Of a stretch of DNA of 64,000 bases, positions 1-12,239 are shown piece after piece. The position numbers and the translations under genes are program-made. Source of the stretch: Mixophyes australis (Eukaryota; Chordata; Amphibia; Anura; Limnodynastidae); assembly GCA_036250195.1 (NCBI GenBank), contig JAVHZZ010000003.1, forward strand, positions 86,321,418-86,385,417, given 5' to 3'. Every line of letters starts with the position of its first letter. Within the stretch, counting starts at the first letter, position 1. The notes beneath the pieces are model-generated. The model made no database searches and was not told the DNA's origin. It worked only from the letters and a program-made list of their open reading frames with translations.

Positions 1-440
1 TAATATGCACAAATGTGCTACAACCCATATTAACTAATCAGAATTTCTAATAAAGGTTACAAATTAAATCTAATACATGCCAATGAGTATAGAGCAAAAT
101 AGAGTTTTATCTGCATTGTCTCTCAATGGGGAAATCTGTTGTGTATACCAAAAATATATTTCCCCATGGTCACAAATTTATTTTCCCACGGTTCACAAAT
201 TTTGCTCAAATATATTCAGTTCTGAAAAACATTTACATTTGTACAGTATTTGTGTTGGCTATTATTAGTTCTTTTATATGACAACTTGTAGTTCAGATTT
301 AGTGTAGAAATGAACGAAGATGCTGTAAAATTTCGCTCAAATCTAATTTCAGACTGTTCTTGCTTTGCCAGTCTAGAGGCTTCTGTTTGACTGATTGCAT
401 TTTGACCCCTCCAGTACTAAAATCATTAGCACATTATGGC

Positions 441-1356
441 TGTCACGCCTGAGGATCTGTCTATAGCCAGACTAGTTTGTGTCTCTGGAGCTGGACTGGT
501 AACTATGTGGACAAAGCTGGGTGGCCTGATAATGTTCCTCGGCATGTAGTGAAATGACTGGTGCAGATGGTGATTACACTAGCAGAGGAGAGCAAACAGG
601 AACTGGATTGTTGGACAAGACTGGAACCGGAATGCTGAAAGAGGATTGCTGTAACCTGACTGTAACCGGAATGCTGTAGCCAGAATGCTGGAAGTGGATC
701 ACTGTAACCGACATGGAACCGGAATGTTGTAACCGGAATGCAGTAACCGGAATGCTGGAAGTGGATTGCTGTAACCGGAATGCTGTAACCGGAATTCTGG
801 AAGTGGATCGCTGGAACAGGAGTGGATGGAACCATAGTACTGCAATCGGACTAGAGCCGGAATGCAGACTGCACTATCAGAGCTGGATTAATAGCAAGAT
901 TGTTAGCAAGATAGATAGCAAGACTGCAGACTGCTGGGAACCAGGTTGGCGTCTGAAATACAACATTGCACTGGCAACAGGTAAGAGCTCCAGGAAATCC
1001 TTTTATAGTAGTTGTTGTTTTCTGATTGGAGACAGCGGTCAGCTGGACTAAAGCAGCCCTCTGAGTTGCTGGGATGCATCAGGTGACTAAGTCCAAGATA
1101 GCAGCTCCCATGAACTGGTTTTGAAAAGCAACCTGGAATGGAGGCTGTTATCACCTGATTGGCTGAGAGGAATCATGTGACTGAATCCAAGATCGCCGCG
1201 CTCATACACTGATTCTGGAAGAATCTCTGGAGTGGAGACAGACTGGGCAGCATCTTACAGAGAGGTCTGAAACTAACAGTGCGTGACGATCCCAGGGAAA
1301 ACTTGGAAAGGCAGCTGAGAGTTAAGTGACATGACCTGAGAGCCTGGTTTTGTGAC
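441..1356 (-). repeat. LTR of a Ty3/gypsy-type retrotransposon
   Basis: A 916-bp LTR with TGTCAC...GTGACA ends, reading on the minus strand from 1356 to 441. It directly abuts the element's chromodomain and stop region with a purine-rich tract (AAAAGGAGGGG on the minus strand), as expected for a 3' LTR. A TATAAAAGG box lies on the minus strand at 1007-999. The downstream part (about 620-860) is a minisatellite of 14-bp units. Confidence 0.8.
620..862. repeat. 14-bp minisatellite inside the LTR
   Basis: Imperfect tandem units close to GCTGTAACCGGAAT alternate with GCTGGAAGTGGATC, giving a higher-order pattern. They lie downstream of the LTR TATA box on the minus strand, so probably in the transcribed leader. 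Short open frames across this stretch on both strands are repeat artefacts. Confidence 0.8.
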
Positions 1357-2387
1357 AGTACCCCTCCTTTTGAGGGTGGACCCTGGACACCTCTTGGGCT
1401 TCAAAATGAATTTTGCATGGAAGATATGGTCCAAACGTAGAGCATATACATGAGTGGCTTTAATCCAGGCTTGTTCTTCTGGGCCGTAACCCCTCCAATC
1501 AATAAGATACTGAAGATGACCATGACGAATTCATGAATCGAGTATCCTTTACACTTCATACTCGACTCCTCATTGAGTTTTGATTTTAGGAGTCTTAGGG
1601 AGTGCAGAATAAAACCTATTCAAGACCAAAGGCTTCAACAAGGATATGTGGAAGGAATTTTGGATTCGTAGATATGGAGGAAATTTGAATTTGTAAGCTA
1701 CTGGATTGAAGACTCGCTCTATGGGAAATGGACCAATGTAGCGAGGTGCAAATTTCATGGAAGGTACCTTAAGCCTCAGGTTGCCAGTGGAAAGCCAGAT
1801 TCCATCCCCTGGTTTGGAACTGGGTATTGCACGACGTTTGCAATCAGCAAATTTTTTGTAATTGGAGGAAGCCTTTAACAGGGAAGAATGTACTACCTTC
1901 CATATTTTAGAGAACTGTTGTAAAGTGTTATCAGCAGCAGGTACAATGGCATAAGGAAGAGGCTGGAACTCGAGTAATCTAGGATGAAGACCATAGACTG
2001 TAAAAAATGGTGTAGATCAAGAGGGGGAGTGGTACTGATTATTGTGGGAGAATTGTGCCCAGGGTAAAAGTTCTTTCCAGTTGTCTTGTGAAGATGAGTC
2101 AAATATGCGAAGAAAAGTTTCTAAGTCCTGATTCACCCTTTTGGTTTGGCCGTTTGTTTAGGGGTGATAGGCAGACGAAAACTTGAGCTTCAGTTGAAGA
2201 GCTGAAAACAAAGACAACCAGAATTTGGCCACGAACTTGACCCCATGATCAGAGATTATTTCTGAAGACAAGTCATGAAGTCTGAAAATCTCCTGAATGA
2301 ATAATTGAGCCAGTTTTGGAGTGGAGGGTAGTCCAATAAGAGAGACAAAATGAGCCATCTTGGAGAACCTGTCAACTACAACCCAGA
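1357..2387 (-). pseudogene. Decayed Ty3/gypsy integrase with C-terminal chromodomain
   Basis: Remnant of a pol polyprotein on the minus strand. At 2387-2158 the frame shows integrase core signatures (VVVDRFSKMAHF-like start, an IISDHG motif with the catalytic Asp, an SSAYHP end). An in-frame stop follows near 2160, then more integrase (QxLxxxIFD and WKELLPWAQ-like), a further stop near 2030, and the KFAPRYIGPFPI and LRIQNSFHISLLKP module at 1758-1570. After another stop, 1560-1390 encodes a chromodomain ([15 protein letters not shown]), typical of chromovirus-type gypsy elements. Protease, reverse transcriptase and RNase H are absent. The stops make it non-functional. Short ATG frames here are pieces of this pseudogene. 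Confidence 0.85.
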
Positions 2388-2409
2388 CCTGAGGGCCTGG
2401 TATGTGACA
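2388..2409 (-). repeat. Stub of the 5' LTR fused to integrase
   Basis: The 22 bases closely match the outer end of the LTR at 1335-1356 (GACCTGAG, GCCTGG, TGTGACA in the same order) and end in the same TGTGACA terminus. They join directly to the integrase core. This suggests a deletion from just inside the 5' LTR to mid-pol. Flanking pentamers (ATGGC at 436-440, GTTGC at 2410-2414) are not a clean TSD. Confidence 0.55.
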
Positions 2410-4860
2410 GTTGCCATATTATATGAAGTCACAACAATCTATTAAAATTACTTAATTGACATCTACATTTGGAATAATGCAGGGAAGAAGTTTACCATTG
2501 ATTTTTAAATGTGAAAACAACATATGTCTGCATTTTGTTTATTTTTTATTTGTATTTTGTATTTCTGTTTGTATTTAATGACATTTTATATTAAAAATAT
2601 GACTTTTGGTTTTAATAATAACTGTCCAGAGAATCTCTCTTGTGTATATGACACTTGATACATTTATTATATTCTGTACTAATAGGGTTATGCGACTTTA
2701 GAAATGACTACAAACATTGTCAAGCCACAGTTCTACAATATCATGGGGTATTACTGTACACACTTGTGCACTTGACATACGTTTGGCGCAAATGCTATTT
2801 TTCAGATAAATGCACTTTTTTTTACATAAGGCTCTTCCTAGGTATGTTCAGAGTACAAATGCGTCCACTTCTAATTGAGGCTCAGAGTCTGTACACAGAG
2901 CTGGATTGACTAAGGTCATTTCATTCTTCTCAGTGATGTGGTTGTAATAGGAGTATGGATAAGACTAGAACACAAGTATTTCAAGAGGATAAAATACAGC
3001 ACCTCAAATTCATACAATTGATCTTGATTTATTGTATGAGATTCCTTAGTACTGGTAATTCATTTTTGCCTACTGGCTAGTGTCTAACATACCTACTAGT
3101 CACTGTGAGAATTGTTCTGTCTTATAAAGAGGTGTCTGCTGTCAGTCTCACTTGTTGGTCATCTTTACTCAGACTGTATTTTCAATGTATTCCCAATTAT
3201 AATTAATTCAGGACAAATTCATATAATTAACCTTGGTTTGGTGCAGTAGATTTACTATTTTTAAAGGTAATTCATTTTTGCCTACTCATCCCTACATGGG
3301 TTATCCCCTTGCTGGTCTGGTGCCTAGGAATCTTACAGTTCCAGGGAGAGCAATAGCTCAAATCAGCTGCTGATTGACTTAATTATGGTTAAGTAAGAGA
3401 GCCTCTTTTAGTTTGGATTCTCACCAATGCTATGACCTTCAGATAAACATGCTTTCTTATTCACATGCTTGCATTTACTGTTGGATTCTAAATTTGTTAG
3501 TACTAGTTAACTGTCATTTTTTAAATCATTGCAATTTTAAATTCTTTAACAAATGCTTAGTAATGTGTCACATTCCAATAGTTGTCCATTTTGAGGAGCC
3601 AACTAAAATAATCATATACTTTTACTGGCAATGTACTGCAGCAACTATTTGCCTATGAAACATTTAAAAAAATAAAAATGAGAAGAACATGGCAAATTAT
3701 GGGGATTTAGATTGAGAAAGGACTTTCATTTCATTCTTCTTTTTTAAAAAAAAACAACTATTTGTATTTGATTTTCAAAAATTCAGATAGGAGAGGGTAC
3801 AGAAATGATAGAAGGCTGCTAAGAGGAGGGTACATACCTTGGGCAATCATACAAATAATGCTTTTTATATATTTTATAACTCCTGAATAAGTGATATTTA
3901 CTAGGTTCTTATGCAAATTATGGCTATAAGGATATGTAAGATTGAGGGGGTAGTTTAGCTCCCCATACAGGATCTGAGATAGGCAAAATAAGGAAGAGTG
4001 CATATGTGTGAGTTAGAGAAGGTAAGGAGGAAAAGGGGGAAGCCAGAGACTGAGACAGAGTCAAAATACTGAGTCAGAAGCAAAGTAATTTAGGTAGATG
4101 TAAAGGAATCAGGCTCATAATAAGAAGTCCATGCACTTAAAGGACTGCTAAAGTAATGAGAATCGTTGTGTATTATATTGATGACTTATTCTAGTTTGTA
4201 TATTTGCAGATTTTATTTATTAGTACTTTAATTTTGGGCAGTTCAGTTGTCTTACAGTTAAAGCTATTATACATCAGAATGCATTAAGGATCTGTTCTAT
4301 TAATCATAATGGATGCTTTGGAATGTCCTCACTGGTGTGGGAGGAGTAATTGGGAGAGATTAGAGGAGAACTGAACCTTTGTTATTTCTTTGATAAGGTG
4401 GTGAATCTTGTGGTAAAAGCTCACCAGTTTGGTGTAACTCCACAATGCCCTCCACAACTCAGTTTCTCTTGCCGATGTTTGTCCAGGTTGGGAACATGGC
4501 TCACAGCCTGGAAGTTATAAGATACCATCAAAGCAGGAGTTATAGGAGTTCTCTTTAATATGCATGCACATCAAAATTCTCCACACACTCTCTCTGATTC
4601 CCATCCTGTCTTCTGACTCAAGGGTGTCCCTCATGTCCTTGTTCCATCTTATCTTATACAACGCATTGGAACACTTTCTCTGTTTGAGGAGAAAATGATA
4701 AAAGGTAGTTATCAAGCCTTTGTAACTTGACCTGCACAGACAAAAGGACTCTTAGTGGAAATGGATGGAAAGAGGGCCATGATTTCATCCTGATATAATA
4801 TAGGTGACAACTTTCCAAGCATTGGTAAAAATAGCTCAACGACAGTCACAGATTTCATTA
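2410..4860. other. Gene-free AT-rich stretch with an internal direct repeat
   Basis: No gene recognised. 3004-3075 and 3215-3290 are diverged direct repeats: both begin CAAATTCATA, end GGTAATTCATTTTTGCCTAC, and lie about 211 bp apart. This suggests a local duplication or two ends of a degraded dispersed element. The rest shows no clear structure. Confidence 0.5.
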
Positions 4861-4894
4861 AATTCTGTCAAGCGCCGTAAAGGCGCCTCATCAG
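4861..4894 (-). ncRNA. Degenerate hammerhead-like motif
   Basis: On the minus strand an exact CTGATGA core (4894-4888) is followed by a 6-bp stem II (GGCGCC at 87-82 with GGCGCT at 76-71) and a 5-nt loop. The second core half, normally GAAA, reads TGACAG, so the ribozyme would be dead. It is probably the tail of a Penelope-like element; chance cannot be excluded. Sequence 4895-5850 shows no other gene. Confidence 0.35.
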
Positions 4895-5819
4895 GGAAGA
4901 ATTTAAAATTAATTCTAAGTACATGCGTGGATGCTTTGTGATCTAGACGCGGTGAGAATGCACGGTTATTGCACAGAACAATCACTCCATTTGGATTTTC
5001 TTTATGCTTATAACTTGACTTATCTTTTTGTCCGTGCGCAGCACTGTGTGCTTTCGTGTCCTATAGGTTGAGTTCTGGAAATGTGATTTGCATAAGTAAA
5101 GCCTCTGTAGGGTTGCTTTCAAGGGAGGAAATGGGGTTGTTGAAGTGGGTGGTGTTGGTATTTAAGTGTAACTCTTCATTCATATTGCAAATGGTTACTT
5201 TAATGCATTTTCTTTATCCAGTGAAACTATCTGTGCCTCCACCTGAGTTTGAATAGGTTCTTGGCAGGTAAACCAGAATTAAAGTAACCATGGTCAACTC
5301 GGGAAGTTCCCCCTCTCCAACACTATTAAAGTTATTACATTTACATATGGCACGAATACTGTTCTTAAGTAGAACTACAATCAGATAATATTTTTTTTTA
5401 TTCAGTTATATGGCTCAATCAAACAATTTTATAATTGATAAGTAATAAAGCCATTTCATAACTAAAGATCTATGAATAGTGTGATGTGTGTTCTTATTTT
5501 TCTTTAATTATGTTTTTTCTGTCGGGTCTAGTATTACTGTGCCTTGGTGTGGGTTCTTTACACCATAGGTGTTCAGTCTCTGTCTCTATGGCAGTCTTAC
5601 CAATCAAGCCGCTGCTACATCACTGCATTGCCATACACACATCCCATCACACCGTGGAATAATAATGTAATTTGTGTTCTGGTCTGTTTGGTGAAAAACA
5701 CTACTACACTTCTGGGTGCTTCTCTGTGTCAGGTGAGTTATCTGGATTTCTCATTCCTGAAAAGTTATCAATAACTGTGATGGATGTATATTGTTGATAT
5801 CTTTGAAACTACTGCCTCC

Positions 5820-5840
5820 CTTCTCTCTCTCTCTCTCTTT
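5820..5840. repeat. Short CT microsatellite
   Basis: A (CT)n run directly before the Tc1 terminus. Confidence 0.9.
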
Positions 5841-5850
5841 CCCTCTCTAT

Positions 5851-6838
5851 ACACTCAGTGGCCACTTTTTTGGTACACCTATGTAGTACTCGGTATGACC
5901 TCCCCATTGCCCCAAGATTAGCTTGAATTCTGTCTGGCATTAATTCACCAAGGTGCTGGATACATCCCTTAGAGATTCTGATCCACGGTGACATGATAGC
6001 ATCATGCAGTTGCTGCAAATTTGTCTGCTGTACATTCATGCTGCTAATATCCCATTCAACCACATCACTAAGGTGCTCTATTGTATTGAGATCTGGTGAC
6101 TGTGAAGGTCATTGGACTACTCAGAAACCAGCCTTGAGATGGCGTGTGCGTTGTGATGTTATCCTGCTGAAAATATCCATTAGGAGAAGGGAATCCATGG
6201 CCATAAAGGGATGTAAATAAAAAGATGTAATGTGTAAGGGAAAATATTCCCTTACACTTTACACCATGTCCAGTCTGCAATATTGACTCAAGGCAGGGAT
6301 TTTGGCATGTCGCAGCACAAATTGTCACACCAGGTAAAGTTTTCTCAAACTTCAACTGTCCAGTTTTGGCGAGTCTGTGCCCACTATAGCCTCAGTTTCC
6401 TGTTCTTAGTTGAGTGGAATCAGTGTGGACTTCTGTTGCTGTAGCCCCTCCACTTCAAGTTTTGCCGTGCTATGTCTTCAGAGATTCTCTTATGCATACC
6501 ATTGCTGTAATACATAGTTATTTCACTTAATGTCACCTTCCTGTCAGCTTGAACCAGTCTGTTTTTTGTCTTGTACACTATTCTCTGTAAACTCTTGAGA
6601 CTGTTCTGCGTGACATTACCAGGAAATCATCAGTTTCTGAAATAACCACCCAGTCCGGTACCAACAATTATTTCATGGCTAAAGTAATTTAGATCACAGT
6701 ACTTCTCCATTCTAGTGTTCAGTCTGAAAAACAACTGAACCTTTTGACCATGTCCGCATGCTTTTATGCATTGAATTGCTGCCACATGATTGGCTGATTG
6801 GATATTTGCATTAACAGGTATACAGATGTACCTAATAT
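5851..6838 (-). mobile_element. Decayed Tc1/mariner transposon
   Basis: The left end carries the terminal motif CACTCAGTGGCCAC, followed by GGTACACCT. The right end has only TGTACCTAATATA, so its terminal repeat is lost. On the minus strand the transposase gene is recognisable but full of stops and frameshifts: GYFQQDN near 6195-6175 (second catalytic Asp region), an SPDLNTIEHL block near 6100-6070 (catalytic Glu of a DD34E enzyme), then the NLQQLHDAIM...CIQHL...MPDRIQ C-terminus at 6030-5930. The N-terminal third survives as non-coding similarity to about 6840. At about 990 bp it is shorter than the usual 1.4-1.6 kb, so it is internally deleted. Flanking TA is consistent with Tc1 target choice. 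Confidence 0.88.
6232..6257. repeat. 11-bp perfect hairpin in the Tc1 remnant
   Basis: GTGTAAGGGAA (6232-6242) and TTCCCTTACAC (6247-6257) form a perfect stem with a 4-nt loop. Confidence 0.8.
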
Positions 6839-7639
6839 ATAACATAACTTGTATAAATATTTGTTAATAATTAAATTGTATAATATAGTAAAATAATAAA
6901 AACATAGATAATACAAAACTTATGAATACAAATAATAAATAGTAAATAATGAATGAAATATGTAATAAAGAATGCAATCGGATTATGCTGTTTAATAGAT
7001 AAAATAATATGCAAAATGAGGAATAAAAATATTAGCAAACTTTATCTGTATAAATTGTTTCACCATTTTCTTAAGTAAGTTCTTTTTTAAACTAATTTAA
7101 TATTATATATATTTAATTTTATTTTTAAAACTAGGTACTGTACTGTATCTGCCACTTTATACTAAACTGTTTTAATCCTTCTCCTGAGTCCTCACAGGCA
7201 TTTCCCAGGAGTATTAACACTCATACAAGTGTTTTCTAATCAAAATATGGGTTTTATTTAACTATATAACCTTAATAACAAGGAAGGTCATATATAATCT
7301 GTGGCTGCTTCAGTTCAGTTTATTTTGTGTTGGATTTTGTGACATTGTACAGCTGTTAACCCCAGCATTCCTTTGAGAACATTTTCTTTCACTGTAAAAA
7401 AAAACTGTTTAGAATAGCTGACAGAACGTTTTTATATGTTCCAATTTATACAATGAGACATATGAGAAGTTTGCATTATGACTTAAAAGCCTCTGGATCA
7501 TGAGACAGAATCAGATTATTCTGAAATATCTCAAGTATACAAGTATACTAGACAAGTATATAGTTATTTAAGACACTACAGATACTCATAGTGTTAGAGT
7601 TAGGTACAAACCTAATACAAAGTTGCCTTGTTGTCATAG

Positions 7640-7945
7640 GTTGGTCTAGTTATATCATCATCATCATTTATTTATATAGTGCTACAGAGTCCGCAACAGA
7701 GAACTCCCATTGGAGCTTGCAGTCTAAATTCCCCAACATACACACAGACAGACAGAAAAAGAGAAACTTAGGTCAATTTTGATAGCAGCCAGTTAACATA
7801 CTAGTATGTTTTTGGAGTGTGGGAGGAAACTGGAGCACCCGGAGGAAACCCACGCAAACACAGATAAGGCCATTGTCAGGAATTGAACTCATAACCCCAG
7901 TGCTGTGAAGCAGAAGTGCTATCCACTTAGCCACCGTGCTATATG
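7640..7945 (-). repeat. Dispersed repeat with GATGAT-type 3' tail
   Basis: Contains the module CCACACTCCAAAAACATACT (minus strand) with grooved rich flanks reading GGTTTCCTCC, and ends on the minus strand in a CTATATAAATAAATGATGATGATGATG-like tail. The same module lies on the plus strand at 59480-59740, with fragments at 42895-42970, 43816-43895 and 51760-51815. It looks like the 3' end of a LINE or a SINE using that LINE tail. The interval 6839-7639 is AT-rich with nothing recognised. Confidence 0.65.
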
Positions 7946-8589
7946 TTTGCAAACTTGTACTATGGTGTCCGAATTTAATATTTAAGAGATAGGACTTTTT
8001 TAGCATTTGGCCAAGGTATGCCTGATAATTTTTTGTGTGTGTTCATTGTGCATGGATGTCCAAATCTCTTGACGGCCTGGTTCTACATGGTTTAAAACAG
8101 CTTTTTTTTTAACTTTCTGAGCAGCAAACATTGGCAAATTGCGATTTCAGAGCATACCATAAATATCAGCATTATTCTAAAAATATATTTTAATCTATTT
8201 TATGCAGTGTTATATACAAATGTATATAAAACAAATCTAAAGATAAAAATGCATGTTAGCAAATATTATCCATGTTATTCTCATAACATTTCCAAACTGT
8301 GGATTTTCAGCTTTTGGTGGTGGCTGGTCTTTTACATAATGATTGACTTATATTTTTTGGATTTGTACATCTCTCACTGCTCTTGTTTGTAAAGTTGTAA
8401 GCAATAGAGAATTGGCAGCTATAGTACTGTCTGGTATTGAATTATTGATTTCATTACCTGTATGATAAAGTACAGTTTCTATCATAGTATAATATTTTTG
8501 GGGACAAGGAATAATGTGCTTCTCAGATGTGGTTGGTGGGGCAGGCATAATTATTTTTCCCTTATGTGCCTGCAAAGCACATAAGCTGT

Positions 8590-9710
8590 GTCAGGAACAG
8601 GCTCCCAGCTTCCATTACTTTGGGTGTTTACTGTATGAGGTTACACATGATTCTAGCACTCAGTCTCTCTCTACCAATCACACAGGTTATAGACCTGCTG
8701 AATCGCCCCACAACAGCACTCTCACACCCCCACAAACCTCAGGTTTGCCACCACCTATTAAATATGGGCAATAGGACCCCAATATACTGTCCCACACTGG
8801 CACACAAGGCTTCTGGCTACCCTCAGGTTAGCAAAGTCCACACCAGCAATCAGAATTAACTCGTCACACCTCCAGACTGTTACACAAATGTAAATTCAAG
8901 CTCACACTAGGCTTGTTAGTCAAATGTATTAACAAGTCACACACCGGTATTCAAAGGGTTAACTTGGTCAAGCTTTATTCTTCTTAACAGGCTAATGGAT
9001 TTGTTAGAGTATCAAGGACGCCACTTATTTAATTTATAGATTTAATTTGCAAAGGTACAAGGCATTCAGATATTAAAATGATTATTAAACAATTGACATA
9101 ACAAACAAGAGCAAAACAGTTTAAAATAAAATGGATTGAATTCAGAATATAACTTACATGTGTTGTATAATCTGTGCCATGGGAAACTGGCTTAGTAGAT
9201 GAACAGCTTTATCAATGTGGATTGATTTTCCTAAAAGACTGACAACTTGTTGATAACTGGTCTCATCGTTTTAAAGACACTTTCACACCTGTCCCCACCT
9301 CCAGGGTTTGTGGTCTGTGACACTTTTTTCAATCACCATTTGCATGTTTCCTGATTTACTACGCAATTGCTGAGTGGTTCCTAAACGTCTATTCAGGTGT
9401 CAAAACTCCATCCCAGACCAGGAGATAGCTCACCACAGGGGCCTTTGAAGCTGCTACAGGTGACACTGCTATCTTCTAACACAGGGTTGTGTAGAGTCAC
9501 CAAATATACACACAACAGATTCTCTGACTTCACATGTTACACTTTAGTAGCTCAATTTATCAATAGATAAATTTGATAAACCATATTTACACTTCAGTTA
9601 TGATTTACGCCTTATTCCCCACAATTATGTGATGGGTTAACCCTTATAAATAACTGTAAGTTCTCTATGTTCACGACAAGCTGCATCTACTTACATAACA
9701 GCTTCATCTT
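8590..9710. repeat. Unclassified LTR-like sequence
   Basis: Moderately GC-rich block beginning TGTCAGGAACAGG that stands out from AT-rich surroundings. The minus strand has an AATAAA near 8980, and a TATAAA lies on the plus strand near 9648. No coding domain and no second terminus were found, so the class and limits are uncertain. The solo LTR at 9711 is inserted at or next to its right side. Confidence 0.3.
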
Positions 9711-10404
9711 TGTTACGGATTACTGGATAACACTACTAATCTTTAATAGCGCTGGCTTACCTGAGGTGCATAGTCTAACGATCTCCCCGGTATTCACCAA
9801 GAACCACCGCAAGGCGGGATGGGCTTTGCTGCCAGGAGTCGCAGGTTGCGGTCCTCAGGTTTGTCCCAAGATGTAGTACAGCGGAATAGGAGCAGGATGA
9901 GAGTAGTCGGACAGGCCGGGTAGGTTCACGGGAAGGCAATGCAGACAGAATCAGAAGGCAATCTCTGAGTCAATCAAACCGAGTCGGTACACGGGTCACC
10001 AGAACAGATGCGTTGTCAGCTAGCCGGATCGGTACACAGGAATGGCAGATAAATGCGTAGAGAGAGGAACGTTAGACAATCCGAGTCAGGAGCACAGGCA
10101 ATCAGGGTGGTCAGCAAGTCGGGTCGGTACACAGGAGAAACGAAAATCAGAAGGGTCAGCAAGCCGGGTCGGTACACAGGAGGTCAAACACACAGGGAGC
10201 AGGCACAAGGAGGAACAGGAATCAGGAGACAGGAACAGATAAGTTGCTCTGACACTCCTAAAGTGTCAGAGCACTGTTTATATAGAGAGCCCCTATTTGA
10301 ATTCCCCACCCTTAGGTCTGCGGTCATGTCACCGCCGAACCCGGAAGTGCGGCATCCAGGTCCGACGGAGCGGCGGGGGAGCAAGAAAAGTAAGTATCGT
10401 TACA
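9711..10404 (-). mobile_element. Solo LTR (Ty3/gypsy type) with perfect 5-bp TSD
   Basis: A 694-bp LTR read on the minus strand, starting TGTAACGATACTTAC at 10404 and ending ATCCGTAACA at 9711. ATCTT occurs immediately on both sides (9706-9710 and 10405-10409), the 5-bp TSD expected from integrase insertion. A TATATAAA box lies on the minus strand near 10285-10275. Downstream, 9880-10230 is an imperfect minisatellite built on GGGTCGGTACACAGGA. No internal coding region remains, so LTR-LTR recombination removed it. Short open frames at 10042-10475 are repeat artefacts. Confidence 0.88.
10246..10272. repeat. 11-bp hairpin near the LTR transcription start
   Basis: GCTCTGACACT and AGTGTCAGAGC pair perfectly around a CCTAA loop, just downstream of the minus-strand TATA box of the solo LTR. 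A structured leader or regulatory hairpin is possible. Confidence 0.7.
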
Positions 10405-10409
10405 ATCTT

Positions 10410-12239
10410 CATTATCACCACTTGATATTGCAGTTTCTGAAAAGTAGCTATCAAATATCATATCGTTTAATTTAGTACCTACAAACAGATTGTTTTGGAT
10501 TATGTATGGCTAACAAATGTTTTGAACCCACTATGTTGTATTTGATTCTAAATACATTGGCTACTACATTAGAGGTGCATTTCTTTTCTTCATTACCTCT
10601 GACTTTAGCATTGTTTCTTTTCATGCACAGTACAATATATGTAGCAATGTAGGGTTGTCTGAGCATAGAAGCCCTTATTTGACCTTTTTTGTGTCTACCA
10701 GAGTTTGATTTCTTGTTTGGTGGTAAATTTTTTATCAGTCCACTGTTTTTGTAAATTTTTATTCTCTGCAATGTAACTGTCAGTCATTGCAAATATACAT
10801 AATTCAATTAATTAAACATAACACAGAGGATGACTCAAGTGGCCAAAATCATCAGTTTGCTTTAATTATTTGCATTAGTAAATTCAGTCGACAATGGCAA
10901 ATCTCTGAGAGTTGCCTGAATTTCAGAATTGGCCACCTCTATATAATGATTATTGTATTCTTGGACTTTATAATAATATTTTTCAGTTACAGCAAGATTT
11001 CAATTTATCATCAATTAGGTAAGATGATATCATTGTGTATGCCTTATAGGCCTTCAAACACAGTCCATCTCTCTATGCTCTGAGTGATCCCCCGGGCCGT
11101 ATAATTTTTGTAAAAGCTAAAGTGCTGTAAAATGATATTATGACTATACAGTACTGTGTTCAGTAATTTGCTTTTCCAAATATTTTCTTTGGATTTTTAT
11201 GTTACATGTTGTTTGAAAAACAAAATAAAAATAATGATGCTTTTCTAGGAGAGTATTTATTTTTACAAATAACTATCAAATGTCAGCTTTGTGAAATACT
11301 TTTATTTGTGGTTTGGAACTAAACTGAAGATATAATACAAAAGCATTAAAAACAATTCATAATTTATAGTTGTGAAATATTTAAAAGAATAAATCAATAT
11401 AATTTTTCCCATTAACAGTCTCCCAAAAATATATTAAAATATGTTAAAATTAGAGGGTGAAAAATATCCTTTTAAACACTTGATTATTAGAACAAATCTT
11501 AAACTTGAAATTAGCTTATCTACTATGAATGTTCTATTGCAAATATTTTCCAGCTGGACCGATTGGTCACCTTTTTTATAAAATTGATTATTGAGCTGCA
11601 ATATAAATAGTATCTATTTTCAATATATTTATTAAAATTGAGGCATTGCTATTATATTTAAGTTGCATAATACCTTTATCGTTTTATCCATTTTAGATTT
11701 TTATATCTACATATGTATCATACCCATATCTTACCTGCCTCTAACATTATAGATGTCTGTGACCTATACATTAAACTCTGCTTTACACCATATACTTTTT
11801 GTTACTAGGTATTAGAACAAATCTATTTTTCAGAAAACCTATGCAGCCCCAATTAAATACTGCAGTAAAAATAGCCCGCTATTGGGTCATGAGTTATGCT
11901 GACTTAATATACTTTCCTATTATACCACTACACTAACATCTAAAATTTATGTAATAACGCCATTATAGTATCTATTGTAAAAAAAACCCTGAGCAGTTAA
12001 TGTTCCATTCCCAAGCATTTTCTTACGACATTCATAAGACTATATGACAAAATACAATATTACTGATGTCACCAAGTTACAAAGAAAAATGCAAACATTA
12101 CTATATTATTATTATATAAAAGACAAAATCAATGCTGCGCTACCATTCTAAAATGAATAAAAAGTCTACTACTGCAGATACTACTGCAGATAGCTCAATA
12201 TATAAAAGGCCCTTTTTCCAGAAATCTGCTGCATATCCA
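10410..12239. other. Gene-free AT-rich stretch
   Basis: Long A+T-rich sequence with only short non-conserved open frames. No gene or clear repeat recognised. Confidence 0.6.

Noticed and set aside
10042..10475. 66- and 140-codon frames
   Set aside because: They read through the solo LTR minisatellite and hairpin.
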